64,000 bases of DNA from Selenomonas sp. AB3002. GTDB lineage: Bacteria > Bacillota > Negativicutes > Selenomonadales > Selenomonadaceae. Shown in pieces: positions 1-8,472 of this stretch; the first letter of the stretch is position 1; each line of letters starts with the position of its first letter. The translations under genes and the position numbers were made by a program. Location of the stretch: contig NZ_JNIO01000008.1 of assembly GCF_000702545.1 (NCBI RefSeq), forward strand, positions 186,001-250,000, written 5' to 3'. The notes under the pieces are model-generated. The model searched no databases. It saw only the letters and a program-made list of their open reading frames with translations, and was not told the DNA's origin.

Positions 1-1
1 G

Positions 2-580
2 TTAGAAACAGCCACATTCTTTAATACGGATACATTCTTTAATACGGATACAATTTTATCAAAATATCTAAACTGGTACGCATTGTCAAAAAAACAGTTC
101 TCTGAAATTGGAAAACAATTTGCACATGTTGGGAAAATAAAATATATAGATGTGGTTTTAGAGCATATGTATGGAGAAGGGGACAGTAATTCGAAATTTA
201 TTCCCTTTCTCTTGAAATCTTTGCAGGATAATGTACCAGAATTGAAGTTAACAGCAGGAGAACAGAAGCGAGATTTTATATACGTTGAAGATGTGATAGA
301 TGCATACTGGAAAATAATGATACAACAGGATAATGCAGAACCGTATCAACGCTACGAAGTCGGAACGGGAAAGCCAATACGTATAAAAGATCTTGCCTTG
401 CAGGCTAAAAAAATCCTAGATAGCAAAACACAGCTGAATTTTGGCGCAATACCGTATCGAGAAGGGGAAATAATGGAGTCAAAGGCTGATATATTCAAGT
501 TAAAAGATTTGGGATGGAGCCCAAGCATTGATATAGAAACAGGTATGTTGAAAATGGTTGAATTTATGAAAGATTGCTAA
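2..580 (+). CDS. NAD-dependent sugar epimerase/dehydratase, 5' end outside window
   Basis: This is the C-terminal part of an extended short-chain dehydrogenase/reductase acting on nucleotide sugars. The reading frame is open from base 2, so the start lies to the left. The catalytic Tyr-x3-Lys is visible as NWYALSKKQF, followed by a substrate-domain segment with RDFIYVEDVIDAYW, typical of the sugar-epimerase branch. The NAD-binding Gly-rich half is not in the window. It belongs with the fucose-synthase and hexomutase remnants downstream as part of a surface-polysaccharide region. Just before the catalytic Tyr the protein carries a duplicated FFNTDT, caused by an 18-bp tandem repeat. The exact sugar substrate cannot be told. 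Confidence 0.8.
   Translation, partial: LETATFFNTDTFFNTDTILSKYLNWYALSKKQFSEIGKQFAHVGKIKYIDVVLEHMYGEGDSNSKFIPFLLKSLQDNVPELKLTAGEQKRDFIYVEDVIDAYWKIMIQQDNAEPYQRYEVGTGKPIRIKDLALQAKKILDSKTQLNFGAIPYREGEIMESKADIFKLKDLGWSPSIDIETGMLKMVEFMKDC
14..49. repeat. 18-bp perfect tandem duplication inside the epimerase gene
   Basis: Bases 14-31 and 32-49 are identical (unit ACATTCTTTAATACGGAT). The repeat keeps the reading frame and adds six residues directly upstream of the catalytic Tyr-x3-Lys. It looks like replication slippage. Confidence 0.85.
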
Positions 581-714
581 GTTAAGTGCGGACACAACAT
601 AGATGTGAATTAGAAAACCTCGGCAATCTAAATGAGAATTGGCAATCATCGGTATTGAGGTGATGTGAAATGCCCTTATACAATGTTGGAATACCGTAGC
701 TTGAAAGTGTATGG

Positions 715-1711
715 AAAAATTGGCGCAGGATACCCAGCCCTGAAAAATCGAATTTTTTTTAGGGTTTTTGCTGCACATCTTGTACACGGCGGCTGCATCG
801 TGTGCAGAATCAAGAATCAAAGCGGAAATATTCCAGTCAGAGAAAACGCCTTGATGCAGGCCAGTCCGTGCAGCATGGCAGGAAGGTCATGGCGGGAAGC
901 ACGCTCCAGGACAGGGAAGACAGGCAGTCAGTAGAAGAAATTTCTGGACGAATCCAAGCCCCAATTGGCATTGGGCTGGGAGAACCAGCGCTTGTGGCAG
1001 CACTTGTCTATGCCCTGCTTATGGCAGTCACAGGTCGAGTGGCTGCGCTCACGGTTTGAGACCACAACGGGAGTGCCGTCACCAGCCAGAACCAACTTCT
1101 TGGTATTCAGAAGACCTTTGTGCATTGAGCCGGCCAAGAAGATACGGCTGAAGATTTTACCGATGATGGAAAGCTTGCTCTTGAGGATGCCTCCTGCACC
1201 ATGCCCATCGAAATATTTGATGATGGTGGCAGCATGATCTTTGTCGAAGGACGGAGACTTTTCACCATTGCCTTTACCTTTAGGCGGTTTTTTCCTGCGA
1301 TAGCGCAGGTGAGGCAAGAAATTGTTGCAGCCTGGCCATAAGCGGTGGAAGAAGTCATAAAAAGAGGCGAAGGAAGGTGTATGGTCGGGTGAAAAGCCCG
1401 AAATTATGGCCAGAGACTCATCGGACCGCAGACGCTCGGCCCAGTCAACAAGGGAAGTAGACTTAAGGCAGATGGAAAGCAAGTAGGAACGCAGCATCGA
1501 GGAAGGGAGCCATGCAGGACGACCTTCCTCTGAGTAGAAAGGGGCGCATGATTTCGTCAATGGGTGAAAGATCAAAAGCCAGGAGCCTGGCTGTCAGCTT
1601 GCACTTCTTCTTGTCGAACCGCTTGAGGTGGCTGTTGTGAATGCGTTGGGAGAGGAGCTGCTTATAAGCAGTGTGGGAGCCGTCTTTAGGCAATCTCAGC
1701 ATGATGTTCAC
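715..1711 (-). pseudogene. DDE transposase remnant with frameshift and stop
   Basis: Read on the minus strand, a transposase starts at 1711 (MNIMLRLPKDGSHTAY). The frame shifts near 1540, where SPIDEIMRPF continues in another frame with YSEEGRPAWLPSSMLRSYLL. It then runs to a stop at 928 after SRNFFY, and coding similarity goes on in the next segments with LPVFPVLERASRHDLP and LDSAHDAAAVYKMC. GDGTP and LDSAHDA look like parts of a DDE catalytic domain. With a frameshift and an early stop it is inactive. The IS family is not certain and I could not find terminal inverted repeats. It separates the epimerase from the fucose-synthase remnant and probably took part in breaking this region. Confidence 0.7.
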
Positions 1712-1758
1712 TTTCTTTCCAAGTACTATTGTACATGTGAAACATCAAACTGAGATGG

Positions 1759-2313
1759 GTGATACTCATTCGCAACAGCTTTTGCTACAAATTGTGGGGG
1801 CACATTGAATATTATGCCATGGTTCGAGACTGGCAAATAAATGGCTTTGAGTTTTCTAATTTACATGGGTATAAGGGGGAGGACATAGCCAAACTGTTTT
1901 CTCTTTTAAGCACTTCGGTCAAAACGGACACTGTTCCTAAATCGTTGCAGCCTGCAATGCAACAAAGCGTTATCTGCTGGGGCGATGGATCGCCTCTCAG
2001 GGAATTCCTCTATGTGGATGATTTGGCTAACCTTTGCGTGTTTCTGATGAATAACTACAGCGGTGATGAGACGGTTAATGCCGGTACTGGTAAGGAGCTT
2101 TCCATAAAGGAATTGACTGAGCTGGTGGCAGAGGTTATCGGCTATGAAGGTGAGATTGCCTGGGATACAAGCAAGCCTAACGGCACTCCAAGAAAACTTC
2201 TTGACGTTTCCAAGGCTGAAAAGCTCGGTTGGAAATATAAGACAGAACTGCGGGACGGTATCAGGTTGGCCTATGAGGATTTCTTGCACAATCCTGTTAG
2301 GGCTGAGAGATAA
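1759..2313 (+). pseudogene. GDP-L-fucose synthase C-terminal remnant
   Basis: From residue 71 of this frame the protein matches the C-terminal half of GDP-L-fucose synthase: [17 protein letters not shown], then [13 protein letters not shown], then [15 protein letters not shown]. The NADP-binding half and the Ser-Tyr-Lys catalytic residues are missing. The first 65-70 residues do not resemble the family, so an unrelated piece has been joined on. The break lies next to a dead transposase. The 184-residue product is about half the usual length of 310 and cannot be a working enzyme. Confidence 0.7.
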
Positions 2314-2363
2314 AAATAATGAGTGACGGATTGATAAATGAAGTTTAGGAGGGGAGGAATCTG

Positions 2364-3710
2364 ATGAGCAAATCTTGTTTTGGTGCTTACGATATAAGAG
2401 GCATTTACCCTGCTCAGGTCAATGAGCAGCTGGCCTATGGCATAGGCCGCGCCTTTCCTGCCTTGATAAAAGGAAAGAAAATAGCCGTGGGACGGGATGT
2501 GCGGCTTTTCGGGGCTTCTTTGCAGGAGGCTTTGGTTAGAGGCTTGATAGAGGCTGGTGCAGAGGTTGCGGATATTGGTGTGGTGGGCACGGAGATGATT
2601 TACTTTGCTGTGCCTCACCTGAATCTGGACGGCGGCATTATGATCACCGCCAGCCACAATCCCAAGGAATACAACGGCATGAAGTTCGTGGGGCGGGATT
2701 CAGTGCCCTTGTCCAAGGAACTATTCAAGGCCTTGGAAGTGCAGGTGAGGGAGGGAAACTTTCCGCCTGTGGAGAGCGGCGGTGTTCTGTGGTAGACGGA
2801 TATACTGGCTGATTATGTGGAGGCCATGCTTTCTTATGTTGATTTGGGCAGCCTGAAGCCATATAAAGTAGTAGTGAATGCTGGCAATGGGGCGGCGGGG
2901 CCGGTGCTGGATGCAATGGAAAAACAGCTGCCCTTTGAACTGGTGAAACTGGGCTGCATTCCGGACGGGAATTTCCCTCAGGGTGTACCTAATCCCCTGT
3001 TGCCGGAGAATCAGGCGGCTACGGCAGAGGCAGTGAAGAAATACGGCGCAGACTTTGGCGTGGCCTGGGACGGAGACTTTGATAGATGCTTTATCTATGA
3101 CGAGCAGGGCAGGTTCATTGACTCCTGCTATATGGTGGGCTTTCTGGCTCAGGCCTTCCTTGCCAGGGAAAAAGGGGCGGGGATAGTCTACGACCCCAGG
3201 GCGGTGTTCAACATAGAAGATGCCATTACCAGCGGTGGCGGCAGGTCCATTATTTCCAAAGGCGGCCATGTGTTCTTCAAACGGAAAATGCGGGAGACAG
3301 GCGCAGTATATGGAGGGGAAATGAGCGCCCACCATTACTTTCGGGACTTCCACTACTGCGACAGCGGCATGCTCCCATGGCTGCTGGTGGCGGAACTCCT
3401 CTCCAAGTCAGGAAAGAGGCTGTCACAGCTGCTAGATGAGCGGATAGAGCGGTTCCCTGTGTCCGGGGAGAGGAATCTGCAGATGGCGGATGCCCCGTCT
3501 GTGATGGAGAAGATTGAAAAAGTCTACAGTGGCGAAGGACAGGTTTCGAAAATTGACGGGCTTTCGGTAGATATGGGGAATTGGCGGTTCAATCTCCGAG
3601 CCTCAAATACAGAGCCTTTGCTGAGGCTGAATGTGGAGAGCCGGGGAGACAGACAGCTGTGCATAGTCAAAGTTGAACAACTAATTGGAAAGATTTTAGG
3701 TTGTGATTGA
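2364..3710 (+). pseudogene. Phosphomannomutase/phosphoglucomutase with in-frame amber stop
   Basis: This is an alpha-D-phosphohexomutase, which moves phosphate between C6 and C1 of mannose or glucose for nucleotide-sugar supply. The phosphoserine loop (TASHNPKEYNGMKF) lies near residue 96 and the metal loop (WDGDFDRCF) further on; the C-terminal sugar-phosphate loop (RASNTEPLLRLN) is present. One frame runs the whole length except for TAG at 2793-2795 (codon 144), between SGGVLW and TDILADYVEAM. A single CAG-to-TAG change (Gln to stop) would explain it. Without the stop the protein has the normal length of 448 residues. A restart near 2817 would lack the catalytic Ser. It could be a young pseudogene, a sequencing error or a suppressed stop. 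RBS AGGAGGGGAGG precedes the ATG. Confidence 0.8.
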
Positions 3711-3870
3711 TATGCAAAAATACAAATCCAAAGCCGGACATCAAAGAATCCAATACAGCCACAATGCGAGTTCGATGGCTGGGGGGGCTGCCACTATGGA
3801 ATAACTTGGCTTCACGACTGGTGAAGCGTTGGAAAGAGGCCCGGGAAAGGGTAGTTGAGTAGGGGCTATT

Positions 3871-4203
3871 ATGGTTTGGAAGAATAAGTTCCATGAACGG
3901 ATCAACGAATTGTGGAAACGTGCCAAAGACCAAAACCACAAAATGACACAGGTGGAGTATGCCAAACGGCTGGGCGTAACAAGAAATACGCTCATGGGCT
4001 GGCTGCGTGGCTCCGGTCAGCCGGATACAGACGGCCTTGTCCGCATAGCCAGCATAGAGAACGTCAGCTTGTACTGGCTGCTGGGGGATGAACGTCATGA
4101 AGACAAAGATGAGCAGGTCATGCTTCAGCTTTTCAAAAGCCTTAGTTCGGAATACAAATCGCACCTGCTGTTTTTGGCGGAGAAATTTAAACAAGATAGC
4201 TAG
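3871..4203 (+). CDS. XRE-family helix-turn-helix protein
   Basis: A 110-residue protein with an N-terminal lambda-repressor-like helix-turn-helix: TQVEYAKRLGVTRNTLMGW, then LVRIASIENVSLYWLLG, the usual end of the five-helix bundle. The C-terminal 35 residues are helical and charged and may serve dimer formation. It stands alone, followed by a strong hairpin shared with the convergent metallophosphoesterase gene. Target unknown; the family includes phage-type repressors and single housekeeping regulators. Confidence 0.7.
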   Translation: MVWKNKFHERINELWKRAKDQNHKMTQVEYAKRLGVTRNTLMGWLRGSGQPDTDGLVRIASIENVSLYWLLGDERHEDKDEQVMLQLFKSLSSEYKSHLLFLAEKFKQDS

Positions 4204-4236
4204 GGCATGTTGCTTAATTCAGCGTTTCCTTAAAAA

Positions 4237-4278
4237 AAGAGCAGTGAGCAATTCCGCAAGGGGAGGCTCACTGCTCTT
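4237..4278. terminator. Bidirectional hairpin terminator
   Basis: Perfect 13-bp arms AAGAGCAGTGAGC (4237-4249) and GCTCACTGCTCTT (4266-4278). A run of A before the left arm gives a T tract on the minus strand, so it ends the metallophosphoesterase transcript; a weaker T-rich tail on the plus strand can end the XRE gene. Confidence 0.85.
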
Positions 4279-4285
4279 GTACGTT

Positions 4286-5305
4286 TTACTTTTCCAGGGT
4301 TATGCTGTCCACCTTTTGGCCGCTTACGGTGAAGCATTCCACTGACAGCTTTTCCGGGGTGACTGACAGAACCAGATAATTTGGTTCCGTAGGCTGTGAG
4401 ATGGCAGCTATATCAAGCGGGTCGGCAGGCACCTGGTATTGCTGGTCGCCGGCAGGGCCGCTCATGATGCAGACGGGGCCTTTGTCTGAGGTCTGGAAGT
4501 TTGACAGCGGCCCCCGGCGGCGGTAGGTGTGCATGTGGCCCGTGAGGATAAGGTCAGCGCCGGTCTCTTCAAGGGCGGGCAGCAGGGCGCGGCCTGCATC
4601 GCTGAAGCCGTAGGCGCTGTCCTGCCCCGGCTGGTATTCATCGTAGGCCAGTACGTCCTTGTGCATGAGTACCACCCGCCAGGGCAGGTCTTTTTTTTCG
4701 CGCTCTTTCAGCCAGTTCAGCTGGGCATTCAGCAGGTGGTCTTTGCCGAAGAAGCCGTCCAGTTCCAGCATTTGGGTGTTCAGCACGATGAATTCCACGG
4801 GACCGTAAGTGAAGCTGTAGAAATAGCCGTGGAAGGTGGCCGTGCCATTGCCGGGGAAGGTGAAGGTGCTGAGATACTTCCTGGGCAGGCAGTTTTTCCA
4901 GTCCAAGCCGTAGCATTCATGATTGCCCATGATGGGGACGAAGGGGTGGTTTGCATAGGGCGCCATAGCAGAGAGAAAGCCTTCCCACTGCCATTCGGCT
5001 TCGCCATTGTCTGCCAGATCACCCAAGTCAGCAAAGAAGGCCGCTTCGGGACAGCGGCCCCAGCCGGCAGCCAAAGTGTCCTGCCATACCTCATAGGAGA
5101 CGTTTGTGCATTGGGAGTCAGTGAAGATCAGGGCTTTGAAAGAAGCCGTAGCAGGAGGCTTGGTACCCGGGGGAAAGTAGGCTCCTGGCACGGGGGTATC
5201 CATGGGGCTGGCCATAGCCCTTTGCCAGCTGTGGGGCAGCAGGGGGAGAAGGCCCAGGGAGAGCATAACCTGTCCTGTTTTTTGCAAGAATGTTCTGCGG
5301 GTCAT
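4286..5305 (-). CDS. Exported metallophosphoesterase (calcineurin-like)
   Basis: A 339-residue binuclear metal phosphoesterase. The metal-ligand motifs appear in order: TDSQC near the start, FADLGDLADNGE, MGNHECYG, the VLMHKD histidine and TGHMHTYRR. The N-terminus MTRRTFLQKTG followed by a hydrophobic stretch is a twin-arginine (Tat) type signal, so the folded enzyme is probably exported. I place the start at 5305, behind AAGAAAGAAGG; the longer open frame upstream runs into the neighbouring gene. It lies 16 bases downstream of the TVP38 gene on the same strand, so both are probably one operon, ended by the hairpin at 4237-4278. Substrate unknown. Confidence 0.82.
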   Translation of the reverse strand: MTRRTFLQKTGQVMLSLGLLPLLPHSWQRAMASPMDTPVPGAYFPPGTKPPATASFKALIFTDSQCTNVSYEVWQDTLAAGWGRCPEAAFFADLGDLADNGEAEWQWEGFLSAMAPYANHPFVPIMGNHECYGLDWKNCLPRKYLSTFTFPGNGTATFHGYFYSFTYGPVEFIVLNTQMLELDGFFGKDHLLNAQLNWLKEREKKDLPWRVVLMHKDVLAYDEYQPGQDSAYGFSDAGRALLPALEETGADLILTGHMHTYRRRGPLSNFQTSDKGPVCIMSGPAGDQQYQVPADPLDIAAISQPTEPNYLVLSVTPEKLSVECFTVSGQKVDSITLEK

Positions 5306-5321
5306 AAGAAAGCCTTCTTTC

Positions 5322-6026
5322 TTAGTTTTGTACCTTGGCAGCTTTTCGTTCGTAAATCCAGGCACCTGCAATCAGAACTACAGCGGCGATGATCACCAGA
5401 ATCAGTCTGGTGGGGTCCTCCTGAGCTGTGATGGTGTCGTGGCCGATGATGGCCTCGATGCCCGTGGAGGGGAATTTGCCGATAAAAGAAGCTATCACAT
5501 AGTCGCGCAGGGAAATGGCAGACAGGGCGCCTACGGCATTCAGGAGGGCTGAGGGCAGGTAAGGCACCATGCGGGCAATCAGCATGACCACGAAGCCCCG
5601 CTCCCCGCTGTACTTGTCGATATTTGAGAGGGATTTGTGCTTCTGGATGATTTTCTCGGCACTTTCCCGGAAGAAGAAGCGCAGCAAGAGGAAGCTGATG
5701 GTGACCCCCACGGTCTCTGCCACGCAGGACAGCACAATGCCGGGGATGATGCCGAAAATCAGGGTGTTGGCAGTGGAGAAGATGATGGCGGGAGGAAAGC
5801 CGATGGCATTGACGCAGAGGGTGAGCCAAAAGGCGAAGAAAACGGCCCAGGTGCCGAAGGATTGGATATATTCAGCTGTCTCCTGTATATCGCCCCGGCC
5901 CAGCAGAGCCAAAAGGTTGGGCAAAAACTCCGGGTCAGCCAGATGGATGGCGGCGAATTGAATGATGATGGCAAAGAGGGCGGCAAACTTCACCCACCCC
6001 ATGGATTTCCTGATAGCCAAAGCCAT
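5322..6026 (-). CDS. TVP38/TMEM64 family membrane protein
   Basis: A 234-residue integral membrane protein of the TVP38/TMEM64 (SNARE-associated, DedA-related) family. It has an N-terminal membrane helix, the family core FGIIPGIVLSCVAETVG and the second re-entrant region ARMVPYLPSALLNAVGAL, then a C-terminal helix (LILVIIAAVVLIAGAW). The related DedA branch has been linked to undecaprenyl-phosphate translocation; whether this branch does the same is not shown. It starts behind TTAGGAGGAATGGC. Its promoter region carries a palindrome and -10 element that recur at uppP and at a RiPP precursor gene. First gene of an operon with the exported metallophosphoesterase. Confidence 0.82.
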   Translation of the reverse strand: MALAIRKSMGWVKFAALFAIIIQFAAIHLADPEFLPNLLALLGRGDIQETAEYIQSFGTWAVFFAFWLTLCVNAIGFPPAIIFSTANTLIFGIIPGIVLSCVAETVGVTISFLLLRFFFRESAEKIIQKHKSLSNIDKYSGERGFVVMLIARMVPYLPSALLNAVGALSAISLRDYVIASFIGKFPSTGIEAIIGHDTITAQEDPTRLILVIIAAVVLIAGAWIYERKAAKVQN

Positions 6027-6051
6027 TCCTCCTAATAAATTTGCTGGCTTA

Positions 6052-6090
6052 ATTATAACGCCATTGTTCAGATTTTGTCGACAGACAAAA
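6052..6090 (-). promoter_or_regulatory. Promoter with palindromic operator of the TVP38 operon
   Basis: On the minus strand TATAAT (plus 6052-6057) is preceded at 18 bases by TCGACA (plus 6076-6081). The -35 box lies inside the palindrome TTTTGTC-GACA-GACAAAA (6073-6090). The block between palindrome and -10 reads TGAACAATGGCGT, nearly the same as at uppP (14349-14386) and at the third precursor (46036-46075). Confidence 0.6.
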
Positions 6091-6145
6091 TATACTAATT
6101 AGCGTTTTCCCACGGGGACTAGCTTCGCGTCGCACGAGGCACGAG

Positions 6146-6174
6146 TTATAACGCCATGATTCAGATTTTGTCGA
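6146..6174 (-). repeat. Second, incomplete copy of the promoter element
   Basis: This 29-base stretch repeats 6053-6081 with few changes (TTATAACGCCATGATTCAG against TTATAACGCCATTGTTCAG). It keeps the -35/-10 layout on the minus strand (TCGACA and TATAAC) but has lost the second half of the palindrome. It may be a weak second promoter or a relic. Confidence 0.5.
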
Positions 6175-6298
6175 GATGCACATTATTTAACAAAGTCTGG
6201 CTGAAAAAAGGGTGGGGGTGCTGTCAATTTCGCCCGGGCTGTGGTATTATATTAGGGTGTGTATGCAGGAAAGAGAATTTTGAGGAGAATGATCGAGG

Positions 6299-7564
6299 GT
6301 GAAGCAGGTAAAGGGCAGGGAATTGTCTGCTGGCCTGACCATGGTCGCGGCTCTGCTTACGAGCCTTATTACAGTGCCGGGCTTGCTTTTCCAGGCGGGC
6401 ATGGACTTCACGGCAGCTTTTATGTCCATGGGAGCCGTGAGCATTGCGGCGTCTGCCTGGCTGGCCTACAAGGGGCTGCCCCTCATAGCCATGCCCTCGG
6501 TGCCTATGGTTGCCTGGCTGGCCTATGTGGTGATCATCTCCAAGGGCTGCAGCTGGCAGGAAGTGCTGGGACTTTCGGCGCTGGTTTCCTGTGCAGGTGT
6601 TGTCCTGTTCAGCTTTGCCCAAGGGCCAAGGCTGTTTTCTGCTGTTCCTGTGTGGCTTAGGAAGTCGCTGGTTATAGGACTGGGCCTGATGCTCATCATG
6701 CAGGGGCTGGTGCAGGGGCGCTTGCTCATTGCCTCTCCCTGGTCGGCTGTGATGCTGGGAAATCTTCAGGATCCGCTGGCCTGGTGGAGTTTCATGGGGC
6801 TGATAGTGGGTGCGGTGCTGCTGGCGGCCAGGTTTGACTGGGCGCTGGGGGCGGTCTTTCTGCTCATTGCGGGACTGACCTTTATGGAAGGCTTCTGGAT
6901 TCTCCCTGCCACTCCGGGGCTTTTGCCTGAGGGGCTGGAAAAGGTCCTGGGGCAGGCTGCCTTTGGCGGCGATTGGGCCGGGGCACATACGTTGGACTTC
7001 TTTCTCATGGGGCTGGTCATGCTGCTGGCAGTGAGCTCGGAATCCTGGTGCCTATGGCAGGGAATGCCAAGGGAGGAAGGAAATCTGCGGCCTGTCCTCA
7101 GAGGACTGGCTGGCTTTAGCCTGATAGGAGCATTTCTGGGGTGCCTGCCCCTTTCTCTTTCACCGCTTTCAGCCGCAGGCTGGGAGTCAGGCGGCAGGAG
7201 AGGCAGAACGGCGGCTTTTGCCCTGTTGGCGCTGGCTGCCATTTGGTTCATGGAGCCGGTTATAGCAGAGCTGTCAAGCTTTCCTGCCATGACGGTGCCG
7301 CTTCTGGTCCTGCCAGGGGTGTTGCTCATCTGGCGGCAGCTGGAGGATTTCAGCCCTCACCGCCTGGCTTTTGAAGAGTTCCTGCCGGGACTCACAGCTG
7401 CTGTGATCATGGCGGTTTCCTTCAATGTGTCGGCCGGAGTGGGAGCGGGGCTGATTGCCCGTGCGCTGCTCTTTGCTGCCGCAGGCAGGAGCAGGGAATT
7501 GTGTCCTGCTGAAACAGGTCTGGCGATTCTCTTTGCCGTATATTTTCTGGTTATATATCTCTGA
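6299..7564 (+). CDS. NCS2-like (AzgA-type) purine permease, divergent
   Basis: A 421-residue protein made almost wholly of hydrophobic helices, about 12-14 membrane segments. The overall plan and segments such as GLTMVAALLTSLITVPG and FLPGLTAAVIMAVSFNVSAGVGAG resemble the NCS2/AzgA group of hypoxanthine-guanine permeases. The family's usual helix-1 and helix-8 motifs are weak, so substrate assignment is an inference. GTG start, with GAGGAG about ten bases upstream. It stands alone, divergent from the TVP38 operon. Confidence 0.6.
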   Translation: MKQVKGRELSAGLTMVAALLTSLITVPGLLFQAGMDFTAAFMSMGAVSIAASAWLAYKGLPLIAMPSVPMVAWLAYVVIISKGCSWQEVLGLSALVSCAGVVLFSFAQGPRLFSAVPVWLRKSLVIGLGLMLIMQGLVQGRLLIASPWSAVMLGNLQDPLAWWSFMGLIVGAVLLAARFDWALGAVFLLIAGLTFMEGFWILPATPGLLPEGLEKVLGQAAFGGDWAGAHTLDFFLMGLVMLLAVSSESWCLWQGMPREEGNLRPVLRGLAGFSLIGAFLGCLPLSLSPLSAAGWESGGRRGRTAAFALLALAAIWFMEPVIAELSSFPAMTVPLLVLPGVLLIWRQLEDFSPHRLAFEEFLPGLTAAVIMAVSFNVSAGVGAGLIARALLFAAAGRSRELCPAETGLAILFAVYFLVIYL

Positions 7565-7626
7565 TTCAAGAGAGAAATATATTTTTCCGCAAGTTCAAGG
7601 TAAAGTTTTTAGGGAGTGTTCTTTTC

Positions 7627-8424
7627 GTGAAAGTTTCGTTTTGGTACGGTAAAGCCATTGCTTGTTCACTGCTGGGAGTTCTGGCAGTTTCTGCCCCTGC
7701 TTCTGAGGTTTCTGCCCGTCATCACAGCAGCCCTGGGGAGACGAAGGTGCTGGACAGGCAGATTGCAAGTGATGTGAAAAGCATGACGGACAGGAAGGTG
7801 CAGGACGCCACCAGCCGTGGGGATTTTCAGGCCCGCATCCACGCCATTCTGGAGCAGAATGAGAAGGAAAAAAAGGCACAGCAGGAAAGCTTCAATGTGC
7901 GGCAGACGCTTTCTGCTGATGACGATGAGATTCTGGGCACGCCGCTGGCCAGCCAGCAGCAGTGCGTGAATTACCTTCTGAGCGTGAATCCCCGTCCGGC
8001 AATTTCTGTTTCTCCCGAAACGCTGGTTTCGTACTATTACGAAGAGGGAGCCCGTGAGGGTGTGCGCCCCGATGTGGCTTTTGCCCAGGCACTGAAGGAA
8101 ACCGGCTTTTTCCGCTATGGCGGCACGGTAACCGCTGACCAGAACAACTATTGCGGTCTGGGCACTACCAGCGCCGAAGTGAAGGGGGCCTACTTCCCTT
8201 CCTCCCAGCTGGGCGTGCGTGCCCATATCCAGCATCTGCTCGCTTATGCCTCTACCAGGAAGCCCGTGGAAGCGGTGGTGGATCCCCGTTACCAGCTGGT
8301 GCGTTCCTCCTATGGCAAGCGTACTCTGGGCCGTTGGGAAGATTTGAACGGCCGCTGGGCAGTCCCTGGCTATTCTTACGGCCAGAGTATTCTCTCCATG
8401 TTCAAGGACATGCTGCGCAAGTAA
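7627..8424 (+). CDS. Exported glucosaminidase-domain peptidoglycan hydrolase
   Basis: A 265-residue protein with a signal peptide (hydrophobic SLLGVLAVSAPASEVSA after a Lys), a charged helical linker (residues 30-95) and a C-terminal glucosaminidase domain (about 125-262). The domain has QALKETGFFRYGG, with Glu of KET as the likely catalytic acid, then NNYCGLGTT and LGVRAHIQHLLAYA. The family cleaves GlcNAc-MurNAc bonds of peptidoglycan. GTG start at 7627. No cell-wall binding repeats are present, as expected for a periplasmic enzyme of a diderm Firmicute. It is followed at 48 bases by the ABC-F gene. Confidence 0.8.
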   Translation: MKVSFWYGKAIACSLLGVLAVSAPASEVSARHHSSPGETKVLDRQIASDVKSMTDRKVQDATSRGDFQARIHAILEQNEKEKKAQQESFNVRQTLSADDDEILGTPLASQQQCVNYLLSVNPRPAISVSPETLVSYYYEEGAREGVRPDVAFAQALKETGFFRYGGTVTADQNNYCGLGTTSAEVKGAYFPSSQLGVRAHIQHLLAYASTRKPVEAVVDPRYQLVRSSYGKRTLGRWEDLNGRWAVPGYSYGQSILSMFKDMLRK

Positions 8425-8472
8425 ATTTCAGCCCGTATGGGTGTAGATAAAGAAAAGGATGAATAACAGCCA

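Noticed and set aside
1759-1960. The stretch before the fucose-synthase remnant as a tRNA (GGTTCGAGAC is seen)
   Set aside because: No matching acceptor stem or anticodon arm can be drawn around it.
4529-5392. Long open frame of 287 codons on the plus strand
   Set aside because: It lies antisense to the metallophosphoesterase, has no ribosome site and its protein resembles no family; it follows from GC-rich codon use of the real gene.
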